Of a stretch of DNA of 64,000 nt, positions 51,744 to 59,551 are shown piece by piece (positions within the stretch are counted from its first letter, which is position 1; every line of letters begins with the position of its first letter). A model generated the notes under the pieces. That model saw nothing but the letters and a program-made list of their open reading frames with translations. It ran no database searches and was not told where the DNA came from. The stretch comes from Natronobacterium haloterrestre. GTDB taxonomy: Archaea; Halobacteriota; Halobacteria; Halobacteriales; Natrialbaceae. The DNA lies in NCBI RefSeq assembly GCF_900112205.1, contig NZ_FOKW01000001.1, positions 124,001 through 188,000 on the forward strand, written 5' to 3'. The translations under genes were made by a program, and so were the position numbers.

Positions 51744-52217
51744 ATGAGTGATCTCGGCCAGTTCTGGCCGCACGTTGTTGGGAGACAGCGGAAGAGAGGT
51801 CTTCTCCTACTGGCCGTGATCGGCCTCGCACTACTCTTCTCAGCCGGGTTCGTCCTCGGATTGCTGGACATCGATATCTCCCCTGGCTGGATCGGAGTGG
51901 CACTCGTCATCGCCGTTGCAGGGGGAGTACTGAAGGCGGGGCTCTTCCCGACTATCGGTGCGCTGTGGCTGTTCGCCTTCTGGTATTTCGTCTTTCCACC
52001 GCTCATCGGCTATCTCACTGGCAACTGGGAAATGGCGTCTCGATATACGTATCCCCGGCTCTTGGATTATGGAAATACATCTGCATATGCAGAATTAACT
52101 GGGGGAATCGAGCAGGGCGTTACATCTGGCTTCGTCTATTCGCTCATCCTTGGAACCGGGGGGTACATTATCGGAACCACTATTTCTTGGCTGTCAAGAC
52201 GGCTCCCTGCAAATTGA
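51744..52217 (+). CDS. Hypothetical membrane protein in a low-GC island
   Basis: 157 residues from the ATG at 51744 (MSDLGQFWPHVVGRQRKRG). Three to four hydrophobic segments: about 20-42 (LLLLAVIGLALLFSAGFVLGLL), 48-66 (GWIGVALVIAVAGGVL), 68-92 (GLFPTIGALWLFAFWYFVFPPLIGYL) and 128-148 (GFVYSLILGTGGYIIGTTISW). Codon use is less GC-biased than in the flanking genes. A TATA-like AGATTATTGA at 51710-51719 fits a leaderless start. Family not recognised. It is embedded in repeats shared with other loci of the island. Confidence 0.6.
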   Translation: MSDLGQFWPHVVGRQRKRGLLLLAVIGLALLFSAGFVLGLLDIDISPGWIGVALVIAVAGGVLKAGLFPTIGALWLFAFWYFVFPPLIGYLTGNWEMASRYTYPRLLDYGNTSAYAELTGGIEQGVTSGFVYSLILGTGGYIIGTTISWLSRRLPAN

Positions 52218-52271
52218 CGGTTGGACCGGCTGTACTGACTTCCGATCTTTGGTGTTGATCACCTTCGGTTC

Positions 52272-52425
52272 GTGCCACATTCGCGCTCTGTACTGAGCTT
52301 TCGACCCTTTATGCGGATCGCGCTCTACCGAGTGCAACATTCGCGCCCTATATTCAGCAGAGACTGAACGTTCTACTTCAATTCTATCAGAATCTACCTG
52401 CTGAATAGAGAGCATGGATGCAGTA
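52272..52425 (+). repeat. Palindromic repeat family (copy 2 with an extra left arm)
   Basis: Left arm GTGCAACATTCGCGCCCTAT... (52332-52360, ending ATTCAGCAG) and right arm CTGCTGAATAGAGAGCATGG... (52398-52425) are imperfect inverted repeats around a 37-nt centre. An additional left-arm-like sequence (GTGCCACATTCGCGCTCTGT at 52272-52291) lies 60 nt upstream. The sequence 52230-52297 is also similar to 52791-52857. Confidence 0.65.
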
Positions 52426-52534
52426 AACCGCCCCCTCTATATTCCAATCAAACTTTGATGAATCAGACAACCAATTGACCTGCGAACAGAGTCTCCGAAG
52501 ATTTATGTCTACGGCTTAATGAATACTGAGAATC

Positions 52535-52750
52535 ATGGTCACTGGTACGTCCGTACAGCGTCTTGCTATAATTTTAATGCTGTATGGCGGTTTTCACGAA
52601 GTAAGCAATACGGTTCGTCCGCAGTTGTCCGGTTTCTCATACGAGGCTAGTGGAGTAATAATGTTTTTGGCATTATTGCTTGGGGGTGTTGGAGTTGCTG
52701 CGGAGCATATCGAAAACATCGAAAACATCGAAAATACGGATAGGGATTAG
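52535..52750 (+). CDS. Small hypothetical membrane protein in a low-GC island
   Basis: 71 residues. Two hydrophobic segments (about 8-20, QRLAIILMLYGGF, and 36-55, SGVIMFLALLLGGVGVAA) and a C-terminal IENIENIEN repeat encoded by three 9-bp units (ATCGAAAAC type, about 52709-52735). GC content is markedly below the window average. A TATA-like GATTTATGT near 52501-52509 precedes the ATG by about 28 nt. No family recognised. Confidence 0.55.
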   Translation: MVTGTSVQRLAIILMLYGGFHEVSNTVRPQLSGFSYEASGVIMFLALLLGGVGVAAEHIENIENIENTDRD

Positions 52751-52832
52751 CCTATGAAGTTTTAATATTCGTTTATATTCACTTGTTCTCTGTACTGACT
52801 GATTCGGACTCTCGCAGATCGGTACTCGGTTC

Positions 52833-52927
52833 GTGCTGCATTCGCGCGCTCTATTCAGCAGACATTGAACGTCGTACTCAGAATCTGTCAGAAACTGCGT
52901 GCTGAATCTAAATCAGGAGTGCAGCAC
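52833..52927 (+). repeat. Palindromic repeat family (copy 3)
   Basis: Left arm GTGCTGCATTCGCGCGCTCT... (52833-52860, ending ATTCAGCA) and right arm TGCTGAATCTAAATCAGGAG... (52900-52927, ending GTGCAGCAC) are inverted repeats. The 39-nt centre (GAACGTCGTACTCAGAATCT...) is like that of copy 2. Upstream similarity starts at about 52790 (CTGTACTGACT) and downstream similarity to copy 1 runs to about 52973. Confidence 0.65.
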
Positions 52928-53071
52928 CGCAACCCTGTTTCTTTCGCGCCGGAATCGCTGAACCAGCCGCTCACTACACCTGCGTAGTGACCGAACGGCC
53001 CGAGTCAGTTTCGAATAGAATTCTGAATACAGAAATCGTGCTGCTATCTACTGGTAACGATCGGACCGCGG
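52928..53071. other. Right edge of the low-GC island
   Basis: Non-coding sequence between repeat copy 3 and the stop codon of the potassium channel gene. It continues the similarity with the region right of copy 1 and then returns to normal composition. Confidence 0.4.
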
Positions 53072-54262
53072 CTACTTCTTTTCACCCTCGAGGATCCGCT
53101 CGATCAGTTCCGAGTCGTGGTCGCCGAGCGCCGAACGGATCAGCAGGTGTCCCCCCAGCACCGACGGACTGATCACGGTGTCCGCGCCCGCGTGCTCGAG
53201 TTTCTTCGTGTTCTCCCGGTCGGTCGCGGCCGCGACGATTCGTGCGTCCGGCGCGAGTTGCCGGGCCGTCAGGATCGCCAGCGCGTCCTGTGCGTCCTCC
53301 TCGGTCGCGACGACGATCCCCGACGCGCGGGTGATCTTCGCACGCTCGAGCGGCCCTTCGTCGCTCGGATCGCCCGTGACCACCGATACATCGCGCTCGC
53401 CGAGTTTCTCCGCCGTGTCGTGATCGTTCGTTACGACGACGAACTGCCGACCGCTCGCGGCGAGTTCGTCGACGATCGGTTCCGTCAGTTTGCTATAGCC
53501 CAGCACGAGGAGGTGATCCTCGAGCAGTTCGAGTTCGGAGTCGGTCATCTTTCCCAGTGTCTTCGTGATTCTCGCCTGGATCGCGGGGCCGACGAGCGCC
53601 CCGATCGCGATACCGAAACTGGCCACCCCCAGTACCAGCACCGACATGGTAAACAGCATCGCCTCCGTCGAGTCCGGGTTCGGCGTTACGTCGCCGTAAC
53701 CGACCGTGCTCGAGGTGATCAGCGTGAAGTAGAAGGCATCGAGGACGGTATCGATGGCGTCGAAGTGCTCCCGCAGGGCGTAGCCGCCGATGGTGCCGTA
53801 GAACTGGACGCCGACCAGCGCGGCTCCGGCGGCTACCTGGGTGGTCGACAGCGACAGCGAGCTGGTGAACCGGTTTCGGGTGACCAGCAGGAGGGGAATC
53901 GCGACCAGCGAGACGACCACGAGCGGGAACGAGTACGGGCTGGCCTGGAGCAGCCCCTGGGCCGCGGTCAGGGGCAACAACAGCAGCGTCGCCCACCAGC
54001 CGGCCCGCAGCCCGCGCCGGAGCGCGAGCGCGCTCCCGACCATCAGAAAGCCCGTCAGCGCGCCGGTAAAGCCCGCGGCGTTCCGGACGGCGTCCGGCAG
54101 GAGCGGGGCGAGCGGCCCGTAGACGGTATCGGTCCCGATGTTGACGATGGCCGTCGCGACCGAGAGCAAGGCGACCGTCATCGCGAGCAGCACGGCTGCA
54201 CGTGCCGAGAGGATCCGTCGGGGGAGCCCCGCTCCCGCTCGAGGCGACCGGGAATCGGCCAT
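53072..54262 (-). CDS. Potassium channel with RCK/TrkA-N domain
   Basis: 396 residues. Several N-terminal membrane segments (about 18-160) lead to a pore loop with the K+ selectivity filter TVGYGD at 186-191 and a following membrane helix. A cytoplasmic TrkA-N domain follows (DHLLVLGYSKLTEPIVDELAASGRQFVVVTND, then VVTGDPSDEGPLERAKITRASGIVVATEEDAQDAL). No TrkA-C domain follows; the two divergent genes encode proteins with TrkA-C-like ends that could supply it. The TATA box GTTATAAAC near 54286-54294 fits a leaderless mRNA from 54262. Confidence 0.92.
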   Translation of the reverse strand: MADSRSPRAGAGLPRRILSARAAVLLAMTVALLSVATAIVNIGTDTVYGPLAPLLPDAVRNAAGFTGALTGFLMVGSALALRRGLRAGWWATLLLLPLTAAQGLLQASPYSFPLVVVSLVAIPLLLVTRNRFTSSLSLSTTQVAAGAALVGVQFYGTIGGYALREHFDAIDTVLDAFYFTLITSSTVGYGDVTPNPDSTEAMLFTMSVLVLGVASFGIAIGALVGPAIQARITKTLGKMTDSELELLEDHLLVLGYSKLTEPIVDELAASGRQFVVVTNDHDTAEKLGERDVSVVTGDPSDEGPLERAKITRASGIVVATEEDAQDALAILTARQLAPDARIVAAATDRENTKKLEHAGADTVISPSVLGGHLLIRSALGDHDSELIERILEGEKK

Positions 54263-54367
54263 ACTCTCCGCTCCGCCTCGTCGTTATAAACGTCTTCGTT
54301 CTTCGGCCGTTCCCGCTCGAACCTTCCTTCCGGTACACGTTTACGGATCCCGCACGACCCGTCGACA

Positions 54368-55651
54368 ATGGCGCTTCCGGTCGAAGTACTGCTCGGGCTC
54401 TATCTCGGCCTGCTCACCGGTATCGTTCCGGCGTTCGTCTCCGGATCGCTCGGGTTTCTGGTCCGATATTTCACCGGGGTGACACTCCCCGGGTTCGGCG
54501 TCGTCGTGCTCGCGCTGTCGATCGCCAGCATCCAGGGCGGCCTCCTCGGACTCGTGGAACCGACGATCGCGCAGTCGCCGCGGTTGCTGGTCGCGGTCCT
54601 CGTCGTACTCATGCTCGCGCTCTACGCCCACAACCAGGGCGACAAACTCGGCGCGGAACTCCCCCACCGGGTCTCGCTGACCGCGCTCCGCCAGCGGACG
54701 CTTTCGGCCGACGTCGTCGAACTCGTCGGTTCGATGGGGCAAGTGACCGTTCGACCGACCGGCGAGATCCGGGACATGGAAGGCTACCCGCCGTTGTCGC
54801 CCGAACTTCGGCGCTCGCTCGAGAGCGGGTCCTGGCGGCTTCCGGCCGACCTTCCGCTGTCGGAACTCGAGGTTCGACTCGAGGAACGGTTGCGGACCGA
54901 GTACGACCTCACGGACGTCGAGGTGAGGATCGACGAACGGGCCGGGGCGACGATCGCCGCGGCTCCCCCCACGGGAACCCTCTCGCGGCGGGTCCCGGAG
55001 CGAGCGCAAGCGGTCTCGCTGACGACGCTCGTCCCGACCGGCCTGGCTCGCGGCGACTCGGTTGCGATCCGCCTCGACAGTCGGTCGATCACGGGGACCG
55101 TTCTGAGCGTCCGAAGCGACGGGGACGCGGACGGGGCGGAGGCGGTCGGAACGGGGGACGCGATCGAGGCGACCGCGACGGACGGGGACGGTGGAACGGA
55201 GACGGAAACGGGCGAGATCGCGCCGGCCACGAAGCCGAGCCGGTCGACTGGAGCCGTCGGCGGCCCCGGACGGGTGGCCGTCGCCGTCCCTCGCTGGGAC
55301 GTCAGGCCACTCCTCGAAGCGGATCGACCGCGCCTGATCGTCCGTTCGCGGGGCACGAGCCGGGAGTTCGAGGCCCTCGCGCTGGTCAAGCGGGCCGGGT
55401 ACGCGATCCGCCGGCTCACCGTCGACACGGCCGGCAGAATCACGGGGACGACTGCGGACGAAACCGTCGAGTCCACTCCGACCGACGTGACGATCCTCGC
55501 GGTTCGTCGCCAGAACGTCACTGCCGACGGTCACAGGAGCGGGTGGACGTTCGCGCCCGACCTCGAGTCCGGGCTCGATCCCGGGGACGAGGTCTTCGTT
55601 ACGGGGCCGTCGGACTCGATAGCGACGTTCGAGGAGGCGACGAAGCCATGA
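54368..55651 (+). CDS. TrkA-C domain membrane protein (potassium channel-associated)
   Basis: 427 residues. Three membrane segments near the N-terminus (about 6-33, 40-66, 74-92; GLYLGLLTGIVPAFVSGSLGFLVRYF first). The middle is soluble, with an acidic, Gly-rich linker (about 250-290), and the C-terminus looks like a TrkA-C domain (VTILAVRRQNV...GLDPGDEVFVTGPSDSIATFEE). Such proteins are named potassium transporter TrkA in haloarchaea although they lack the NAD domain. The stop overlaps the next gene (ATGA). Divergent from the channel gene, 105 nt apart. Confidence 0.8.
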   Translation: MALPVEVLLGLYLGLLTGIVPAFVSGSLGFLVRYFTGVTLPGFGVVVLALSIASIQGGLLGLVEPTIAQSPRLLVAVLVVLMLALYAHNQGDKLGAELPHRVSLTALRQRTLSADVVELVGSMGQVTVRPTGEIRDMEGYPPLSPELRRSLESGSWRLPADLPLSELEVRLEERLRTEYDLTDVEVRIDERAGATIAAAPPTGTLSRRVPERAQAVSLTTLVPTGLARGDSVAIRLDSRSITGTVLSVRSDGDADGAEAVGTGDAIEATATDGDGGTETETGEIAPATKPSRSTGAVGGPGRVAVAVPRWDVRPLLEADRPRLIVRSRGTSREFEALALVKRAGYAIRRLTVDTAGRITGTTADETVESTPTDVTILAVRRQNVTADGHRSGWTFAPDLESGLDPGDEVFVTGPSDSIATFEEATKP

Positions 55652-56850
55652 TCGCCGTGCAGGCCGCGTCGATACCGGGACAGGTCCCTTCGGAAGTGCT
55701 GTTCGATGCGCTCGTCAGGCTGTTCTCGTTTACGCTGCTGGCCGGCGCAACGGCGACTTCTGCGGCGGCCGCGTTCCGGTGGTACAGCGCGGATTCGCTC
55801 CCGGAGGGCGTGGCGATCCTGGTCGGCATCGCGCCGGTTGCGATCTGGCTGAACACCCAGAGCGCGTTGCAGGACGCGATCATCGGGTCGACGTCGCTGC
55901 TCGACGCCGAGACCGCCGTCTTTACGATCGTCGCGTTCGTCGCCAGCGCGATCGCCGCCGACGGCGGCCGCCGACTCGGCGACTACCTCGCCCGGGACGT
56001 CCGCTGGATGGCCGGTTCGCGGACGATCGACGACGTCGGACAACTCGTCCGGACGGCTGGGCGGGTCGTCGCCGTCGAACTCCCGGCCGAGATCGACGAC
56101 GTCGACGGCTACGACCCGATCGACCCCGCCACGGCGGACGAACTGGCCGGGCAGACGTTTCTGCTCCCGCGCCGTCTCTCGACCGAGCAGTTGCGCGAAC
56201 GCCTGATCGCCCGTCTCGAGCACGATTACGGGGTCGGACACGTCGAGGTCGAGATCGGCGACGACGGAACCGTCGCGTCGCTGGCGGTCGGCGGCCGGCC
56301 CACGGGAATCGGGCCGACGCTCGGCCCGGAGACGGTCGCGGTCGCGCTCCGCGGTGACCCCGCGCCCGACGCGAGCCCCGGCGATGCCGTCGGAATCTGG
56401 TCGCAGGACGGCGGGTCGACACGGCCGCTCGCCGAAGGGGAACTCAGGGGAGTCGCGGGCGACACTGCCACCGTCGCCCTCGACGCGGAGGACGCCGCCG
56501 CCCTCGAGGCCGACGCCGACTATCGGCTCGTGACGCTTCCCGGTACCCCCGGCGGCGAGCGGGAACTCGTCTCGCTGCTCCGGGCGGCCGAGGAGGCGGT
56601 GACGACCCGCACCGTCGACGCGACCGATCCCCTTTCGGGGACGACCGTCGGCTCCCTGCCGGGGTTCGTACTGGTCCTCCAGCGGGGCGGCGAGGCGACG
56701 AACGAAGGCGAAGCCGAATCCGGGCCTATCGTTCCGGTTCCGTCCGACGAAACCAGGCTCCAGACCGGCGATACGGTCTACGTGCTGGGTCGACCCGAAA
56801 CGCTGGATCGCATCGGGGACGCGAACGAAGCGATCCGCCGGGAGCGGTAG
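55648..56850 (+). CDS. TrkA-C domain membrane protein, second paralogue
   Basis: 400 residues from the ATG at 55648, overlapping the previous gene by 4 nt. Hydrophobic segments about 24-42, 53-70 and 85-104, then soluble domains with a repeat of the DDVDGYDPIDP...LRERLIARLEHDYGVGHVEVEIGDDG pattern seen in the upstream paralogue, and a C-terminal TrkA-C-like end (FVLVLQRGG...TRLQTGDTVYVLGRPETLDRIGD). Tandem paralogues with a 4-nt overlap suggest a stoichiometric pair, probably working with the divergent K+ channel. Confidence 0.8.
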   Translation: MIAVQAASIPGQVPSEVLFDALVRLFSFTLLAGATATSAAAAFRWYSADSLPEGVAILVGIAPVAIWLNTQSALQDAIIGSTSLLDAETAVFTIVAFVASAIAADGGRRLGDYLARDVRWMAGSRTIDDVGQLVRTAGRVVAVELPAEIDDVDGYDPIDPATADELAGQTFLLPRRLSTEQLRERLIARLEHDYGVGHVEVEIGDDGTVASLAVGGRPTGIGPTLGPETVAVALRGDPAPDASPGDAVGIWSQDGGSTRPLAEGELRGVAGDTATVALDAEDAAALEADADYRLVTLPGTPGGERELVSLLRAAEEAVTTRTVDATDPLSGTTVGSLPGFVLVLQRGGEATNEGEAESGPIVPVPSDETRLQTGDTVYVLGRPETLDRIGDANEAIRRER

Positions 56851-56881
56851 CTACTTGCCTCCGGCACGGATACCGCCACTC

Positions 56882-57166
56882 ATGGCCACGGAGTGGAAAC
56901 TGTTCGCCGACCTCGCCGAACGCGCAGGGGAGAAACGCGTCACCGTCGAGGCCGCCGCCGGCGACACCGTCGGCGACGCCCTCGAGGAACTGCTCGCGGA
57001 TCGATCCGACCTCGAGGACCGCGTCCTGGACGAGGAGGGCGACCTGCGCTCCCAGATCAACGTCCTCCGCAACGGGACGAACGTCCTGATCGAGGAGGAA
57101 GGGCTGGAGACGGAACTCGAGGACGGCGACGAACTGGCGCTGTTCCCGCCGGTCAGCGGCGGCTAA
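56882..57166 (+). CDS. samp1: Ubiquitin-like small archaeal modifier protein SAMP1
   Basis: 94 residues from the ATG at 56882 (MATEWKLFADLAERAGEKRVTV). A MoaD/ThiS-like beta-grasp fold: TVGDALEELLADRSDLEDRV...INVLRNGTNVLIEEEGLETELEDGDELALFPPVSGG. The C-terminal Gly-Gly is needed for adenylation by UbaA. In Haloferax SAMP1 is attached to lysines of target proteins and also serves as sulfur carrier in molybdopterin synthesis. The convergent neighbour is a molybdopterin-type oxidoreductase, 11 nt away, which fits the second role. The upstream in-frame start at 56855 is less likely. Confidence 0.93.
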   Translation: MATEWKLFADLAERAGEKRVTVEAAAGDTVGDALEELLADRSDLEDRVLDEEGDLRSQINVLRNGTNVLIEEEGLETELEDGDELALFPPVSGG

Positions 57167-57177
57167 CCCTCTACGGC

Positions 57178-58434
57178 TCACTCCTCCGGGGCAAGGACCT
57201 CGACCGTCAGGCCGTTCGGCTCGTACGCGTTCGCGGCGTACCCGCCCTCGTTCCACGGGAACGCGTCGTCCTCGAGCGCGTCACGCCAGGCGTCAGGCTC
57301 GGAGATGCGAGCCGGCTGTCTGCGCCCCTCCGCGTCGGTCGCCCGCGACAGCAGCGTGTGAGTACCGGGTCCGGGTTCGGCCACCCAGTCGTACCGGAAC
57401 AGTCGCCACGCGCCGGCGTAGTCGGGACCGAACAGCTCCGCGTCGTCCCACGTCCCGCCGCCGTCGGTCGACACCTCGACCCGTTCGACGGCGTCGTCGC
57501 CGGCCCAGGCGACGCCCCCGATCTCGACCCGCCCGTCCGGGTCCGGCGCCACCGCTGACCGTCCGTCCGGCGCGCCGATCACCGACATCACGTTCGCGTC
57601 GAAGGTGTAGGGATGGTCGACCGCGCCCTCGAGTTGCTCCCAGGTGTCGGTCGTGGGCACTGTCTCGCGCTCCTCCGGGTCGACTCCTTCGGGGTGGATG
57701 CGATAGGACTCCTGGTGCCAGACGGCGTGATCGCCCGGACGGTCGAGCGCTCCGTCGACGACCATCCCGTCCGCGACTCGCAGCTCTTCGACCCACTTGA
57801 CGTTGTTGACGCCGTACCAGCCGGGGACGATCAACCGAACCGGATAGCCGTGCTCCCGGGGCAGTGCCTCGCCGTTCATCCCGTAGGCGAGGACGGCGTC
57901 CTCGAATGCCTTCTCGAGCGGAATCGACCGGGCGAACACGTCGTCGCCGTCGGACCGGTCGCCGCCGACGGCAGTCAGCCAGCGGCCCTCGACGTCGTCG
58001 ACCCCGAAGTCCCGGAGGATCGAACGGACCGGCGTGCCGGTCCAGATTGCGGTCGCCGCCGCGTCGAAGCCCCACTGGACGCTGCCCGTTTCGGGCTCGT
58101 GCTGGCCGCGCCCGTTGCCGGCACACTCCATCGTATGGGCGACCGCCACGGTCGGGTACTCCTCGCGGAGGGCCGACATGGTGAGGCTGCCCTCGAGCTG
58201 GCCGGCCAGCGAGACGGTCCACGCAGTCTCGTCGACATCCGGGATATCGTTCCGGTGGCAGACGAAGTGTTCCTCTATCGGCGTCAGCCAGTCCGCGAAC
58301 GTGCTCCGGTCGGCGGCGCCGACGACGGTGTACTTGTCCGCCTCGTCGCGAACCGGACTGACACCGCCGGCTTTCGCCTCCACGATCGCGTCGATCTCTT
58401 CGTGTCGGGTTTCTCGTGGGTGCTCGGCGACCAT
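57178..58434 (-). CDS. Sulfite oxidase family molybdopterin protein
   Basis: 418 residues. The molybdopterin domain has FVCHRNDIPDVDETAWTVSLAGQL, AHTMECAGNGRGQ with the probable Mo ligand Cys104, WTGTPVRSILRDFGV and PREHGYPVRLIVPGWYGVNNVKWVEEL. The C-terminal part (about 290-400) is the Mo-co dimerisation-like immunoglobulin-type domain (VSTDGGGTWDDAELFG). There is no heme domain and no Tat signal at the N-terminus MVAEHPRETRHEEIDAI, so the protein is probably cytoplasmic, unlike many bacterial relatives. The substrate may not be sulfite. Confidence 0.88.
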   Translation of the reverse strand: MVAEHPRETRHEEIDAIVEAKAGGVSPVRDEADKYTVVGAADRSTFADWLTPIEEHFVCHRNDIPDVDETAWTVSLAGQLEGSLTMSALREEYPTVAVAHTMECAGNGRGQHEPETGSVQWGFDAAATAIWTGTPVRSILRDFGVDDVEGRWLTAVGGDRSDGDDVFARSIPLEKAFEDAVLAYGMNGEALPREHGYPVRLIVPGWYGVNNVKWVEELRVADGMVVDGALDRPGDHAVWHQESYRIHPEGVDPEERETVPTTDTWEQLEGAVDHPYTFDANVMSVIGAPDGRSAVAPDPDGRVEIGGVAWAGDDAVERVEVSTDGGGTWDDAELFGPDYAGAWRLFRYDWVAEPGPGTHTLLSRATDAEGRRQPARISEPDAWRDALEDDAFPWNEGGYAANAYEPNGLTVEVLAPEE

Positions 58435-58560
58435 ACCCGCTCCACCACGGCTGGCGGTAAGTATCGTTGCCTGCCGACGGTAGCCGACGAACCGGGACGG
58501 AACGTCGAGAAGGGGAGAACTACTCGCGCTCGAGGCGCCGGCGGCCGAAACCCGGAGACG

Positions 58561-59544
58561 CTAACGGGCTGTCAGGTCGATACCGAGCACGAAGTCCGGC
58601 TCCTCCGCCAGACCGGCCCCGGCGTAGGCGGCGTCCGTGACGAAGCGGGTCGTCTCGGGGATCAACACGCGGGTCTCGTCGGCGCCGACCGCCGCGGCGT
58701 CGCGAGAGATCGCCGCGAACAGCGCCCGGGCCGCGTCGGCGTCCTCCCAGCCGGCGACGCCGTACTCGGCCCACGTCGTCTCGGTGCCGTCGTCATCGTC
58801 GTTCTCGCGGTCGTAAGTGCGGTTCCGGTAGGCCGTCGCCGCCAGCCCGTCCCCGCGCTCGAGGGCGAAGACGGCAGTTTCGTCTGCGAGTCGTTCGAAG
58901 TCGGCCCGCGTCAGTTCCCGCAGCGCCCACGTCTCTTCCGGTGCCATTCCGAGGCCCTCGAGGCGCTCGCGGGCGTCGCTGTGGGTCCAGTAGCGCCACG
59001 CGGCGTGGGGGTCGCTCGTGACCCGCGCCGGCCCCGCGCCGGGGTCGACGCCCGCGTCCGGGTCGGGGTCCGGTTCGGCAAAGCGGAACTGCGTGACCGG
59101 CTCGAACCCGCTCGAGCGGGCCGCCGCGAAGGAGGCGGTGTTCCAGGAGTGGATCAGGATCCGTCCGACCGTCGCCCCGCGCTCGCGGGCCCACTCGAAG
59201 CAGGCCTCGTTGAGCCGGCGGCTGATCCCCCGTCCGCGGTAGTCGGCCGCCACCCGGATCCCCTGGAACCAGGCCTCGTCGGGCGAGAGCAGCACGGCCT
59301 GGACGATGCCGACCGGCGTCTCCTCGACCGTCGCGAGGAAGGTCTTCTTCTCGTCGCGTTCGTCCTCGTCCTCGAGCCAGTCGTGGTAGATCTCGGGGAT
59401 GTAGTCGCCGCCGCGGTCGTCCCAGATGTCCTCGGTGAACGCGCGGACGCCCTCGTAGTCGTCGTGGGTCGCCCGCCGGATCCGGATTTCGTCGGCGTCG
59501 CTATCCGTCACGCTATCCGCTTCGATCGAAGGGTTCGGACTCAT
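58561..59544 (-). CDS. GNAT family N-acetyltransferase
   Basis: 327 residues. The first half (about 20-160) is a GNAT domain with FLATVEETPVGIVQAVLLSPDEAWFQGIRVAADYRGRGISRRLNEACFEWARERGATVGRILI, including the acetyl-CoA loop RGRGIS. The second half (about 200-327) is a weaker GNAT-like repeat. An Asp-Pro linker (EPDPDPDAGVDPG) joins them. The acceptor is unknown. It begins 7 nt after gatD and is probably co-transcribed with it. Confidence 0.85.
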   Translation of the reverse strand: MSPNPSIEADSVTDSDADEIRIRRATHDDYEGVRAFTEDIWDDRGGDYIPEIYHDWLEDEDERDEKKTFLATVEETPVGIVQAVLLSPDEAWFQGIRVAADYRGRGISRRLNEACFEWARERGATVGRILIHSWNTASFAAARSSGFEPVTQFRFAEPDPDPDAGVDPGAGPARVTSDPHAAWRYWTHSDARERLEGLGMAPEETWALRELTRADFERLADETAVFALERGDGLAATAYRNRTYDRENDDDDGTETTWAEYGVAGWEDADAARALFAAISRDAAAVGADETRVLIPETTRFVTDAAYAGAGLAEEPDFVLGIDLTAR

Positions 59545-59551
59545 CGATCGC

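Noticed and set aside
53117-54289. Plus-strand frame opposite the potassium channel gene
   Set aside because: Arg/Asp/Gln-rich shadow; the minus strand encodes a channel with a perfect TVGYGD filter.
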